This document shows positions 29,177-38,735 of a stretch of 64,000 bases of DNA, one piece after another. The translations under genes and the position numbers were made by a program. The notes beneath the pieces are model-generated. The model did not search any database, was not told the DNA's origin, and saw only the letters and a program-made list of their open reading frames with translations. The stretch's first letter is position 1; every line of letters begins with the position of its first letter. Origin of the DNA: Tretioscincus oriximinensis (lineage: Eukaryota; Chordata; Lepidosauria; Squamata; Gymnophthalmidae); the NCBI GenBank assembly GCA_022410635.1, contig JAJVDF010000429.1:744623-808622 (forward strand), read 5' to 3'.

Positions 29177-31200
29177 TTCTCCCTCTGTGTTCTTTGTGTG
29201 AGGAGTTGTTTGAGGTTGGGTGGTTGTTTGTAAGCCAGCAAAGGTTTGCCACCAAGTGCTCTTGAGAGAGCAGTATTCTTATCCAAAATAGGTTGAAGTT
29301 CATTTATTATGTGTTTGAGGGGCCCCAATTGTGAGCTGTATGTGACCACTAATGGGGTTCTGTTGTTTTCTGTCCTCAATCTGTCTTGTAATAGGTTGAT
29401 TCTGGGTACCATTCTGGCTCTGTTGATTTGTTTTTTTACTTCATGTGGTGGGTACTGTAACCTGAGGAATGCTTGCTGTAGTTCCAGGAGTTTGGCATCT
29501 CTGTCTTCTGGATCCGAGCAGATGCGATTATATCTGAGAGCTTGGCTGTAGACAATAGATTTGGTTGTGTGTTCAGGATGGAAACTAGAGGCATGTAAAT
29601 AGGTGTATCGACCAGTTGGTTTGCGATACAGGGTCGTGCTCAGATGTCCATTGTGCAATTTTATGGTGGTGTCTAGAAAGTGGACTTGTTCCCTAGATTG
29701 TTCCAAACTGAGGTTAATAGTAGGGTGGAAGCTATTGAAATTTTGGTGGAATGTTCTTAGTGATTCCTCCCCGTGAGTCCAGATTATAAAGATGTCATCG
29801 ATGAATCTTAAGTACAGTAGAGGTTTCTTAATGCAGGAGTTGAGGAAGCGTTGTTCTAGGTCCGCCATAAAGATGTTGGCGTATTGGGGTGCCATACGTG
29901 TACCCATGGCAGTACCATTAGTTTGGAGATATACGTTATTGTCAAAAGTGAAATAGTTATGGGTGAGAACAAAGTGGCAGATCTTGGTGGCTAGGCCTGC
30001 AGACGTGCTATCTGGAATGGTGTTCTTGATAGCTTGTATTCCATCTATGTGGGGGATGTTGGTGTATAGGGATTCCACATCCATAGTAGCCAAGATGGTG
30101 CCCTCTGGGAGGTTGTGTATGGACTGTAGTTTCCGTAGGAAGTCAGTCGTATCCCTCACATAGCTAGGAGTATTGATGGCACAGGGTCTGAGTACTTTGT
30201 CCATATATCCAGAGGCACCAACTGTAAGGGTTCCAATGCTGGAGATGATGGGTCTTCCAGGGTTGCCTTGTTTGTGTATTTTGGGTAGTAAATAGAAGGT
30301 GCCAGGCCGGGGTTCCTGTGGTGTGTCCATTTGTATTAGATCCCGTACTTCCATGGGAAACTCCATAAGTAGTGATCGTAATTCCTTACGGTATTCCTCT
30401 GTAGGATCTTTGGGTAGGATTCTGTAGAATGTGGTGTTGGATAGTTGCCTTCTGGCTTCCTGTGTGTAGTCAGATTTGTTCATGATAACCACAGCTCCTC
30501 CTTTGTCGGCCTCTTTGATTATAATATTGGGGTTGTTCTTGAGATTATGTATGGCCTCCTGTTCCTTGCGGCTTAGATTGTACGTTAGCGTACGGTGTTT
30601 GTTGATTATCTGGGTTTGGGCACGTTGACCAAAGCAGTCGATGTAAAAATCTAGTTCCGTGCATAGTCCATCAGGAGGAGTCCACGTGGAGTTCTTCTTT
30701 TTACAATTCTGGGAGGTGTTCTGCTGTACATTAGTGTGCTGGTTGATAGATTCCAATGAGGGCGATGATCCTTGTGAGTTGTTTTCCTGAGTGGTGTCCT
30801 TGAAGAATTCCTTAAGTCGTAGGCGGTGGAGGAATGTCTCTAGTTCACCACAAAAACGTATCATTTGTGTGCNTTTGGATGGGCAGAAGGATAGTCCCCG
30901 TGATAGGACCGACTCTTCAGCCTGCCTTAGAGTGTGGTTTGAGAGATTAGCAATGTTGTTTTCTGGTTCCATGATGCTCCTGTTATGAGTAGTGGAATCT
31001 TGTAGCAGTGAGAAGAATTTTTTTTCCTTTATAATCATTAATGAGGAGAAATGTGTCCTGTATATGGTATTTCTTTTTTCTGAGTGGTTGTGTTCATTGT
31101 CTCCTGTGGAGGGTTGGTTCCTGATGTGTGTTTCCAGTTTAGAGATTTCTCTCTTAATCCTTTCTTGTTTGCTGTATAAGATGCTGACTAGGTGCTTCAA
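28966..31200 (-). CDS. PLE reverse transcriptase ORF
   Basis: 744 residues, open throughout with one ambiguous residue. Residues about 231-245 ADKGGAVVIMNKSDY; 305-320 LPKIHK with GRPIIS; motif A near 371-383 ATMDVESLYTNIP (Asp374); motif B near 429-437 GTAMGTRMA; motif C near 463-474 YLRFIDDIFIIW (Asp468-Asp469); HFLDTTI near 507-513; thumb LYRKPTGRYTYLHASSFHPE near 524. All are hallmarks of Penelope-type, telomerase-related reverse transcriptases. The listed start is TTG: the frame stays open upstream to the inversion junction near 31311, so the true N-terminus is truncated or undefined. From about residue 676 the frame leaves the family sequence, because the endonuclease continues in another frame. 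The product would copy the element's RNA at an endonuclease nick in the nucleus. Confidence 0.92.
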   Translation of the reverse strand: MKHLVSILYSKQERIKREISKLETHIRNQPSTGDNEHNHSEKRNTIYRTHFSSLMIIKEKKFFSLLQDSTTHNRSIMEPENNIANLSNHTLRQAEESVLSRGLSFCPSKXTQMIRFCGELETFLHRLRLKEFFKDTTQENNSQGSSPSLESINQHTNVQQNTSQNCKKKNSTWTPPDGLCTELDFYIDCFGQRAQTQIINKHRTLTYNLSRKEQEAIHNLKNNPNIIIKEADKGGAVVIMNKSDYTQEARRQLSNTTFYRILPKDPTEEYRKELRSLLMEFPMEVRDLIQMDTPQEPRPGTFYLLPKIHKQGNPGRPIISSIGTLTVGASGYMDKVLRPCAINTPSYVRDTTDFLRKLQSIHNLPEGTILATMDVESLYTNIPHIDGIQAIKNTIPDSTSAGLATKICHFVLTHNYFTFDNNVYLQTNGTAMGTRMAPQYANIFMADLEQRFLNSCIKKPLLYLRFIDDIFIIWTHGEESLRTFHQNFNSFHPTINLSLEQSREQVHFLDTTIKLHNGHLSTTLYRKPTGRYTYLHASSFHPEHTTKSIVYSQALRYNRICSDPEDRDAKLLELQQAFLRLQYPPHEVKKQINRARMVPRINLLQDRLRTENNRTPLVVTYSSQLGPLKHIINELQPILDKNTALSRALGGKPLLAYKQPPNLKQLLTQRTQREKWELDPATNPGVNSAPTSTLAMSSRDLITPPTTLEXLLHAHLLMWCIPSSANNAPLHTTLGKQDNPFARE

Positions 31201-31311
31201 TAGTTTCTTGGAAAGAATCTTACATAGTTTGTCGCTGTAGTCTGTGTGGTATGTGGTATGGAGTGGGTTCTTTACTCGTAGTCCTTTGGGGATGATGTCC
31301 TCTTGTTTGCA

Positions 31312-31500
31312 TCTCTCTCAGACCTCAGGACTGCAGTCCTTGAACAAAGAAACTACAAAGGAAGGTTTGAAAGAGAAGCAGTAGAACTTGAATACATTCA
31401 CAAGTTCCAGGCCATCAGCAAAGGACTTAACAGAGACAAAAGGTTTCCTGGCCAACTATACATTCTTATGACACCTGTTAAGTATTTGATTGTTTCTTGA
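31312..31500 (+). pseudogene. PLE endonuclease C-terminal fragment
   Basis: Starts abruptly at SLSDLRTAVLEQRNYKGRF, the last third of the GIY-YIG domain, and continues with IHKFQAISKGLNRD before diverging through an indel. It is the 5'-truncated end of the sense partner copy within the same insertion. The junction with the antisense copy contains a TCTCTC overlap. Confidence 0.9.
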
Positions 31501-31696
31501 CTAGACATTGCCCCTTGTTGCCCCAGGGTCTTTTTCACATAAGAGGATTAGTTCCTGCTATTTACCTGTTTTTTAAAGGAGATTAGTTCCTGCTATTTAC
31601 CTGCAATTCAACCCCTCCCTACAGTTGCATATGCTTTGTCTTCTCCCATACACATTTCCCTATAAATACCTGACCCTGACATTAGTCCCTCAGCAT

Positions 31697-31722
31697 CTGA
31701 AGAAGTAGACCTGTCTACGAAA
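31697..31722 (+). ncRNA. Hammerhead-ribozyme-like core, sense partner copy
   Basis: CTGAAGA at 31697-31703, stem GTAGA/TCTAC, GAAA at 31719-31722, then GCTTCTGCC, where the mini stem III loop is changed from TTAT to TTCT. Located in the terminal repeat of the inverted partner copy. Confidence 0.55.
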
Positions 31723-31834
31723 GCTTCTGCCAACCACTTTTCTCAAGTTAGTCCCAAAGTGCTGCTAGCTCCTTTGCTGGACTTTCTGCTAGACTAACAC
31801 GGCTATTTCTCTGAAATTGACTCCCTTTTCCTTG

Positions 31835-32245
31835 TTAGTCTCCAAGGCAGTACGCTGTACTACCCTTGCAGTATTACTCTACTAGTGGGATGTGCCTGTG
31901 GACACTGTGCAATGCAATGCGCTGCTACCCCTAATATCTTTTTTCTGCCTCTCATTCTGTCATTCTTTCATCCTCCCTCTTTGTACCTGTTTTTCCTCCT
32001 TTGTGGATGCTCCTCCTGGGCACCATGGGGCTGAAGCGGATTCGTTTATGAGGATGACAGGGTTTGGTGGTTATTGTATTAAAGCTTCTCTTTTTAACGC
32101 AAGAGTCACAAGTCTGAATATTGCTTCGAGGAAAATGTGGGGACACATAGGCAATAAATAATAACAAAACAGTGCATTTAGGATACAGTGGATTGTCATT
32201 CGTGAAATGTTGAGGAAAGGCTCTCAACAGAGATCTCTTGATGTG
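31835..32245. other. Rest of the old PLE unit, then unassigned DNA
   Basis: 31835-31880 (TTAGTCTCCAAGGCAGTACG) is the right part of the PLE unit interrupted by the young element. 31880-32245 has no recognised feature. Confidence 0.5.
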
Positions 32246-32248
32246 TCC

Positions 32249-32288
32249 CTATAGTAGTAGTAGTAGTAGTAGAAGTAGAAGAGGAAGA

Positions 32289-32327
<39 letters not shown>

Positions 32328-32383
32328 AGAAGAAGAAGAAGAAGAAGAAGAAGAAGAAGAAGAAGAAGAAGAAGAAGAAGAAG
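32249..32383. repeat. (AGT)n then (GAA)n microsatellite
   Basis: AGT triplets pass into GAGGAAGAA and then into a long pure GAA run. It directly abuts the tail end of an antisense S2 SINE. The poly-Arg frame is an artefact. Confidence 0.97.
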
Positions 32384-32625
32384 GGCGACTTACAAGGTTA
32401 ATTTACACCTAAACACTTACATCTATCTTCCCCACCAGTTAATGGTGGTGCTCATTTATCTAAATGAAATGTAGATTGCAAATCTACTTTCTTTCAAATA
32501 GCTGAGTTGGTTAGAGCTGAACGCCAATAGAAGGCGTTCACCCCTCTCCACATCCAACACAGGACCTCAAAACCGGATCTCTCAATTTAAAGTCCAGATC
32601 TTAGGGTCTGTGCCATTCGTGCCTT
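32384..32625 (-). mobile_element. tRNA-headed SINE (S2), antisense
   Basis: GGCGACTTACAAGGTTAATT, CTTCCCCACCAGTTAATGGT, CAAATAGCTGAGTTGGTTAG, AACGCCAATAGAAGGCGTTC, and an eroded head near GTCTGTGCCATTCGTGCCTT. Confidence 0.7.
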
Positions 32626-33534
32626 CTAAGCACTTGGGAAGGGCCTGAAATGCTGTACAGACAACCCCAACATGGATTGTGATTTGTACTGTGATTTATA
32701 CTGTGCCTTGTCAGCTAAAAATACTGATGTTTATTTATAATGCTCCTTTCACCCAGCTAAGTCAATGATCCAACCAAATATTAATAGGCACAGACAAAAT
32801 ATGGTGAGTTGGGTAATATAATAAACAGAACCTTGTAGCAGAGGCACATCATGGGTTAATTTCATAGTTATTATTACAGTATCCTAAGCTTTGTTCACTC
32901 TGTGACATTTTTATACTGGTAAAGGTAATGGTTGCTCAGAAATGGCCCCTTCACAGTTCTGTCTCCTCCCAGTTTAAAGATGTCCTCACTGGTGTCTTCA
33001 CTCGAAATGCCAAAGGGAAAAAATGTCAGCGAAATACAGTCCGGAAAGTTCCCTTTGGACGCCACGATCTGTAGAGGCAAAAATCCTGACGGTTGTATTT
33101 CTTCAGCAGTCAAGTTCCATGACCTGGGAATGAGCAAACCCTTCATGCCAACCATTCAAGTATTAAAATGACAAACTGCTGGGCTGCCGCTTTGCCCAAA
33201 GACACTCTTGTTCTATTATTTAATGCCTAATTTATAATTTTATTTTATTTTATTGTTTTTTTTTAAAAAAAAGAGATCGAGGTTTCACAATGAAAAAATA
33301 ATGAACTTTAAGAAATGTCATTTTAACTAACAGAAATTATGACTTGGACACTAGAATGTGAACACGGGATTTAAAAAATACATTTTAATAATGTTAAGGT
33401 TGCGACACAAGCTGACAAAAGGGAGAAAAACAGGAGTCCCCACTCACTCGCCCACCTTCTGCGTCGCCTTGTCAGGAAGGGAAGGTGGGGAATCGTCTCA
33501 GCCCCTGCGAGGTGGAATTGGACAGTTGGAGGAC
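32626..33534. other. Repeat-poor stretch
   Basis: No mobile element recognised. 32930-33175 has overlapping frames on both strands (79 and 86 residues) without known domains, and the non-repetitive sequence could be conserved noncoding DNA. 33240-33280 is T/A low complexity. Confidence 0.35.
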
Positions 33535-33880
33535 ATCAAATCATGCCTGGGATGGAGAAAGGGAATAAAATATTCTCCCTATCACACAGCTCTAGGAGCA
33601 GGGGCCACTCTTTGGAACTGGAGTGCAGAAGGGTGAGGGCAGAAAAGGGCTTCCAGAAGAGGTGGTGGTAGCTGGGTAAAGCCTGGATAGCTTTAAGAGG
33701 GGATTAGACAAATTCAGGGAACCCAAATGCATCAATGGCTACTAGGATGGATTCCTTGGAACGGCCTCTAGGTTAGAATGCTGGACAGTTTACGGGCATT
33801 TTGCAAGGAGATGAGAAGCGGCGAAGGTTTCGCCTTTTTCTTTTGCTTGAGGTGCCCAGGAGCAAATGGTGGGCCTATGT
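33535..33880 (+). mobile_element. Old CR1 LINE 3' region
   Basis: ATCATGCCTGGGATGGAGAA, TCTCCCTATCACACAGCTCT, TCCAGAAGAGGTGGTGGTAG, TGGATAGCTTTAAGAGG and GGCTACTAGGATGGATTCCT follow the CR1a order with several deletions. Confidence 0.8.
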
Positions 33881-34195
33881 AGACAATGGCAGACCCCAGC
33901 AAAGGAGCTAGCAGCACTTTGAGACTAACTTGAGAAAAGTGGTTGGCATAAGCTTTCGTAGACAGGTCTACTTCTTCAGATGCTGAGGGACTAATGCGTT
34001 AGTCCCTCAGCATCTGAAGAAGTAGACCTGTCTACGAAAGCTTATGCCAACCACTTTTCTCAAGTTAGTCTCAAAGTGCTGCTAGCTCCTTTGCTGGACT
34101 TTCTGCTAGACTAACACGGCTATTTCTCTGAAAATGGCAGACCCCATTTGTCTCATCTCCATATCAAATGGACATAATCTACACTAGCATATAAG
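33870..34195. mobile_element. FB2 foldback copy interrupted by the PLE palindrome
   Basis: The left part GGGCCTATGTAGACAATGGC resumes after the insertion as ATGGCAGACCCCATTTG and runs to CATAATCTACACTAGCATAT. The interruption at 33898-34132 duplicated 13 bases of this element. Confidence 0.8.
33898..34132. mobile_element. PLE-derived palindromic mini-element
   Basis: 235 bases flanked by the exact 13-bp duplication AATGGCAGACCCC (33885-33897 and 34133-34145). It contains perfect 99-base inverted arms (33896-33994 and 33999-34097, the outer two bases belonging to the duplication) around a 4-base TGCG loop. The right arm continues to the terminal GACTAACACGGCTATTTCTC end. Each arm holds the hammerhead-like core (33954-33979 minus, 34014-34039 plus). 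No coding sequence, so it must use PLE enzymes in trans, or be the end product of extreme truncation. Confidence 0.95.
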
Positions 34196-34204
34196 TGCAT
34201 ACAT

Positions 34205-34505
34205 CAGAGGAGCCTTGCTGAATGGGGCCAGAGCCCATCTCGTCCAGCATCTAGTCTCACACGGTGACCCACCAATTGCCCCTGGGCATCTCAAGCAGAA
34301 GGAGGCAAAATCCTCACTTGCTCTTAACTCCAGGAAAATGCTGTTTCATGAATCCTGCCTGTTGCTTCACGTATCACGTGGATGGCAGATTCCTATTCCA
34401 AGAGTCAAGAACTGACTTCACCTTCTTCTTCTACTTGTGGTGCCCAAGGGCAATTTGTGGGTCACTATGTGAAACAAAAGGATGGACTAGATCAGTAAGG
34501 CTTCC
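34205..34505. mobile_element. Two opposed CR1 3' fragments
   Basis: 34205-34370 antisense (AGGAGCCTTGCTGAATGGGG, CCCCTGGGCATCTCAAGCAG) and 34400-34505 sense (GTGGTGCCCAAGGGCAA, GATGGACTAGATCAGTAAGG). Both old. Confidence 0.7.
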
Positions 34506-34737
34506 CTGGTGTTATTAAGCAATTAATTTGGGATAGGAAATAAGAAGTCATGTGCATGGAAAACCATGCATGTCAACAGCTAATAGGACGGCAAAACTCC
34601 GAATATTCTGTAAAGATACGAAAGAGGAGATTTAAAACCAGTAAACCAATAACCTAGATTATCTATAAACACAGGAATAAACAAGGGCCGTATGGAGGTA
34701 ACTTTTATTAAACTGCATTACATTTTTTTCTTGGAAA

Positions 34738-34995
34738 GCCAAAGCCTCCACCAACTGATAGGCTCCCTCCACACAACGTGTTAAGAACCACAATGGTGTT
34801 AAGTTCCAATATAGCCCAATTANAAGGCCCAGCATCCGTACCTTCATCCTTTCACAAACAAGCCAATAGAAAACCTTTAAATCCACATGGAGCAGACAAG
34901 CTGCCTAACTAGGAAGTAAATATTGAGCATGCTCAGTTTGAGATTCTGCCTTGTCTTGTGCTGGCGTCTTGTCATGAGATCCTGCCTTTTCCTAT
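34738..34995 (+). repeat. Dispersed repeat R5, fullest copy
   Basis: CTCCCTCCACACAACGTG, CACAATGGTGTTAAGTTCCA, TACCTTCATCCTTTCACAAA, AACTAGGAAGTAAATATTGA, GCATGCTCAG, CTGCCTTGTCTTGTGCTGGC. About 250 bases. No frame or recognised family. Confidence 0.7.
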
Positions 34996-35280
34996 TAACC
35001 TAGCAGCACAAAGGCTTGAGACAGGGAATACGGGCAGTTTCGCAAAGGTGTCAGAAAGAATCAGAAATCACGAAATTCTGGTTCCTCACATCTTTTTTTC
35101 CTGGTGCATTGCGATGTATTCTGAAAAGTCTCTTGGAATGTGGGCCAGAGCACTCATGATGTGGGAACATCCTGGTCGGAAAGCATCGTCTCCCTGCAGC
35201 CTTCGGAGTCCATTTTGATCCATGCGCTTTGGGGTTGAGACAATCAGTCATTTGCTAAAAGTTAGAAAAGTGCTTGATGA
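34996..35280. other. Unassigned stretch
   Basis: No feature recognised between the R5 copy and the microsatellite. Confidence 0.4.
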
Positions 35281-35321
35281 AATAATTAATAATAGTAATA
35301 GTAATAGTAGTTGTAATAGTA

Positions 35322-35393
<72 letters not shown>

Positions 35394-35516
35394 GTACTAC
35401 TAGCACTACTAGTACTACTAGTACTACTAGTACTGCTACTGCTACTGTTGCTGCTGTTACTTCTACTACTACTAACAACAACAACAACAACAACAACAAT
35501 AATAATAATAATAATC
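35281..35516. repeat. Compound trinucleotide microsatellite
   Basis: TAATAG units, about 24 TTA triplets, CTACTAGTA units, CTG/CTA triplets, then CAA and TAA runs. Every block keeps triplet phase, so neighbouring blocks differ by single substitutions. Homopolymer frames are artefacts. Confidence 0.97.
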
Positions 35517-36194
35517 TTCATTTAACCAAAATTCTGGCCAACAAGTTTTCATATCTACTTTCTTACCCTTCTCCTCACTTACGCACGCAGTGGTTTACTG
35601 AAACCCCCCATCTGACACCGTAGGACTTCATTACAACACTTTTCTTGTGAACAGATGTATCAAAACATCTTAAATGCCTTTAATAAAAATACAGAAGAAC
35701 TTGGTGTTCCAATTATCAAGATAACATGACTGCTTCCCCTCTGTCTTCCTTCCAGCATTGACTACTCTGAAGTGGTAGGTTGTCTTGCTCTTAGATAAAC
35801 AATGAAACTAATTGGAACGCCGTAAAAAAGATTATTGTATAATAAGGGGATCAGAGAATACTGCCAGCTTACTGAGATGAAACAGAAGCTGTTTGAAAAA
35901 AATAATCTCTTACATACACGCAAACGTACACATTTGCACGGGCACTCAGACGGGCACGAGTATGTTAGATGCTAAATCTAAGAGACAAGCCTGGCTTGTA
36001 AGGGAGTTTTAAAAAGAAAATCTTGGGGCCTTTTCATACAACCTCCTGTTAAGTCACTTAAATCTTCTATTTATCTAAACTCTGATGCAATAAATACATG
36101 GCTTAATAGCAATACTTTCGACCAGAAGCAGCAAAAGCAACTTTCTTTAGAAAGAGGTGACTAAAACTGCTCTCCAGGTGGACTTGGTTTCTTC
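35517..36194. other. Repeat-poor block, conserved-noncoding candidate
   Basis: 35640-36080 is non-repetitive, with words such as CCAATTATCAAGATAACATG and AACTAATTGGAACGCC. No repeat family or exon recognised. Confidence 0.35.
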
Positions 36195-36500
36195 TAGGTT
36201 TCCAAGAACTTCAAAGAAGTCGCCATGTTGCTCTGGGCGCAGAAAATCTTGCAGGGAAGTTTTGTAGCACTTTATAGATTAACAAGAAATAGGACAGGTA
36301 GCAGGAGCTTCCACAGAAAACGTGGCTGCTTCAATTGCTCAGCTGAAGAAGCAGACTTGTTTAAGAAAACTCATCTGTGTCTGTCCACCTGTCTTTCTCT
36401 CCATCCATCCATCCATCCACCCACCCACCCGTCTAAAGAACTAGACTTCTGCCTCTCTCTTAGGGGGCTACAAGATCCCCTTGCTAGAAAATAGATCAGG
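36195..36500. mobile_element. Palindromic PLE terminal unit with CATC insert
   Basis: Antisense half CAAAGAAGTCGCCATGTTGC, TTTGTAGCACTTTATAGATT. Centre GCTCAGCTGAAGAAGCAGAC. The sense half is interrupted by CCATCCATCCATCC / CACCCACC (36399-36430) and ends TACAAGATCCCCTTGCTAGA. Confidence 0.8.
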
Positions 36501-37089
36501 TTATTCCACTGTCAGAACTCCTTCCTCCCCAGAAAAGTAAATTCAGCATATTATCATAAAAGAGAACAAAGAAATAATACTATAAGAACTTATTTGTTAT
36601 TTCTAGCGGTGGTTATAGATTTTTATTAAAATGCACTACATAGCAATGTAAACATCAAGGGTTTGGAAACATGCATATTTGTTTCCATTTTTCAATTAAC
36701 CAGTCAAGGAATTACTTAAGTGACAAATTCAGTGACTTAAAAAAAAAAGTTAATCATCTTATTTTTGACTACTGCTGCTATATTCCATGGATGATTGGAA
36801 CTATTCAGGCAAGATTCATTTATGGAGCACTTTATTGTTCAGTACGGCTCCACAGCAACTAGCTGGGAAATCCTGAATAAAAAGGATTTATTTTGTCTGT
36901 TCTCCCCCTTCCACCTGATGTGATATATCTCGTTCACTCTCAATCTCAAACTGTAAGTGCAATTTAAATGTATTATACAGCAACAATTTGTACCAATCTC
37001 GTGCAATAATAAAAATGCTTTGTTGGTTATTGCTCCCAAAGGACACCTGTGTAAGTGCAATGTATTATGTAAGCCCTGACCCTGCAGTT
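36501..37089. other. AT-rich unassigned stretch
   Basis: No repeat family recognised. Low-copy texture. Confidence 0.35.
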
Positions 37090-37860
37090 CTTATTCAAGC
37101 AGGGCTTGTTTCCTTTCTTCTTCAATCGACTGCAGTCAGATAGAGATATCGTGGAAGGTGTCATTAAGCGACGTTGCTTAGAAGAATCACTTTACGGACA
37201 GCAGGCGCTGAAGATCTCAGTATTGTCTTCCTCACTGCTGTAAGAAGTGAGCGTTGCATTGATGTCCATGGCGTAGCTTCATGAATGAAAGGGGTCGATC
37301 CGCATATAATGTATGTTCACTGGTGATTGATGAGGTTGATGTGAGATATGTTGCTCTGGCCACATTGACTTCAGGGGAAGGTCCTATTTTGGACCTTTGA
37401 CATTTTGTTCTCCAAGGGTAGCCCTGCGTGTGTTCTCAATGGTGTAGACTTGTGGATGGTATTCTTCAGTCCCCACAATTGGTGGCTAGAGCAGAAATAT
37501 GGCAGACACCAAGGGATTTCTTCAGAAGGGCCTTGCATTTCTTCTTTGGTGCCCCTTTGTCCCAGGGACTGTGGCAAGTTTGCCATATACTGTGATTTTG
37601 GGTAGGCTGTGATCCTTCAAGCTGAAGATGGACCCCATCCAATAAATCAACTCAATGCTGGTGGCTTTTGCCTGTGGAAGGACTCCAGTGCTGGCGATCT
37701 GGTCATTCCAGTGGATGTGCAGGATGGTGTGGAGGCATTGTTTGTGAAAGCATTCAAGGAGTCACAGGTAGATGACCCACTTCTCAGATCCACACAGGAG
37801 AGCAGACAGCACCACAGCCCTGGGCACATTGATTTTTGTGGATTGATGTAAGGCAGTCAC
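37090..37860 (-). mobile_element. Decayed LINE ORF2 C-terminal region
   Basis: The minus strand reads VPRAVVLSALLCGSEKWVIY, ECFHKQCLHTILHIHWND and LPKITVYGKLATVPGTKG over 37.4-37.86 kb, with stops. The series matches the LYG-ETW / FH-RCLR-IL-I-WQD / LPK--YGEL pattern behind the reverse transcriptase of several LINE clades (RTE or L1-related; I cannot decide). The right-hand limit is clearer than the left. Confidence 0.7.
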
Positions 37861-38735
37861 TATGAAAGAAAATGTTTTAGTCCGATTCTTTAATCATAAT
37901 TTAAGCCATGTTGGCAGTGGTCAAAGGGACTTAGAATTGAACAAAATATGGAGGCTCCAAACTGAGGAAGCAAATGTAAGGCCTGATTGGTACTTGGTTT
38001 TATTCTCTTCTAAGGGGAGGCCGATGTCCACATTCCATTGCAAGTGAGTGCAGGCCACGGTAAGGCCTGTACTAGCCCAGAATGATATATGGAGAGTGGA
38101 CCTCTTATCCTAGACAAATCTGGTCCAAGGTGACAGGTTTGCCAGGGAAGGGAAGTTCGTAAGGGAAGCCCTGCTGAATGGAGCCAGAGCCCATCTAGTC
38201 CAGCATTCTTTCTCATACAGTGGCACCACCTCTTGCTTTTGGGTAAACAGAATAATGCTGAATATCATAGCTAAAGAGGCCCCACATAAAACTAGGATAA
38301 TTTTTTGCATCTTTAAAGAGTATGAAAAAGTGATTTTCTGCCCAGGTGCTTCAGACATTAGAAGCTGAACCTGCTGAAAAGTCCTCTCTTCCGTAGTCAT
38401 TAAAGATGCAATGCTCTATCCTGGCTTCTAACATTATGTCAGTGAAGGAAAATTTGTCAAGGCAACTTCTAGATCTTTTGGGAGAAAACAGAATGCAAAA
38501 ATGGAATAAATAAATGCAACTTTTAATGTCAACTTCAAATTTCTCTTAATTTTTGTTAGTCCTTTTTTTGAAGTAAGTAAATTATCATCATTGTTATTGG
38601 TGATTTGCAAATATAAACTTAAGTCTCTGCTTATTGTTTTCCACACCAAAATAACCCCACCACAAAGGAAAAAAGAGCCAACCCAAATATCACTAAACAA
38701 TTAGAATCCTAGGTACTTAATATCTCTAAAAATAG
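37861..38735. other. Mostly unassigned, CR1 end at 38155-38225
   Basis: 38155-38225 (GGAAGCCCTGCTGAATGGAG, CATCTAGTCCAGCATTC) is an antisense CR1 3' end. The rest is AT-rich sequence with no assignment. Confidence 0.5.

Larger units (their letters stand above)
28461..31820 (-). mobile_element. Young Penelope-like element with inverted partial copy
   Basis: A single 3360-bp insertion bounded by the exact 14-bp duplication CTCCCTTTTCCTTG (28447-28460 and 31821-31834). From the left: terminal repeat with hammerhead-like core, 3' UTR, GIY-YIG endonuclease and reverse transcriptase, all on the minus strand up to about 31311. There it meets head-to-head a sense 5'-truncated copy (31312-31820) carrying the endonuclease end, 3' UTR and terminal repeat. 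The outer about 430 bases form inverted arms with few differences. PLEs are known for terminal-repeat-bearing, inverted or tandem partial copies and GIY-YIG-primed integration. The exact duplication and near-open frame indicate recent activity. Clade (Penelope, Poseidon or Neptune) not decided. Confidence 0.95.

Noticed and set aside
29309..29551. Plus-strand frames within 29.3-31.2 kb
   Set aside because: Antisense shadows of the PLE reverse transcriptase.
32238..32474. Arginine-rich 78-residue frame
   Set aside because: Translation of AGT/GAA repeats next to a SINE.
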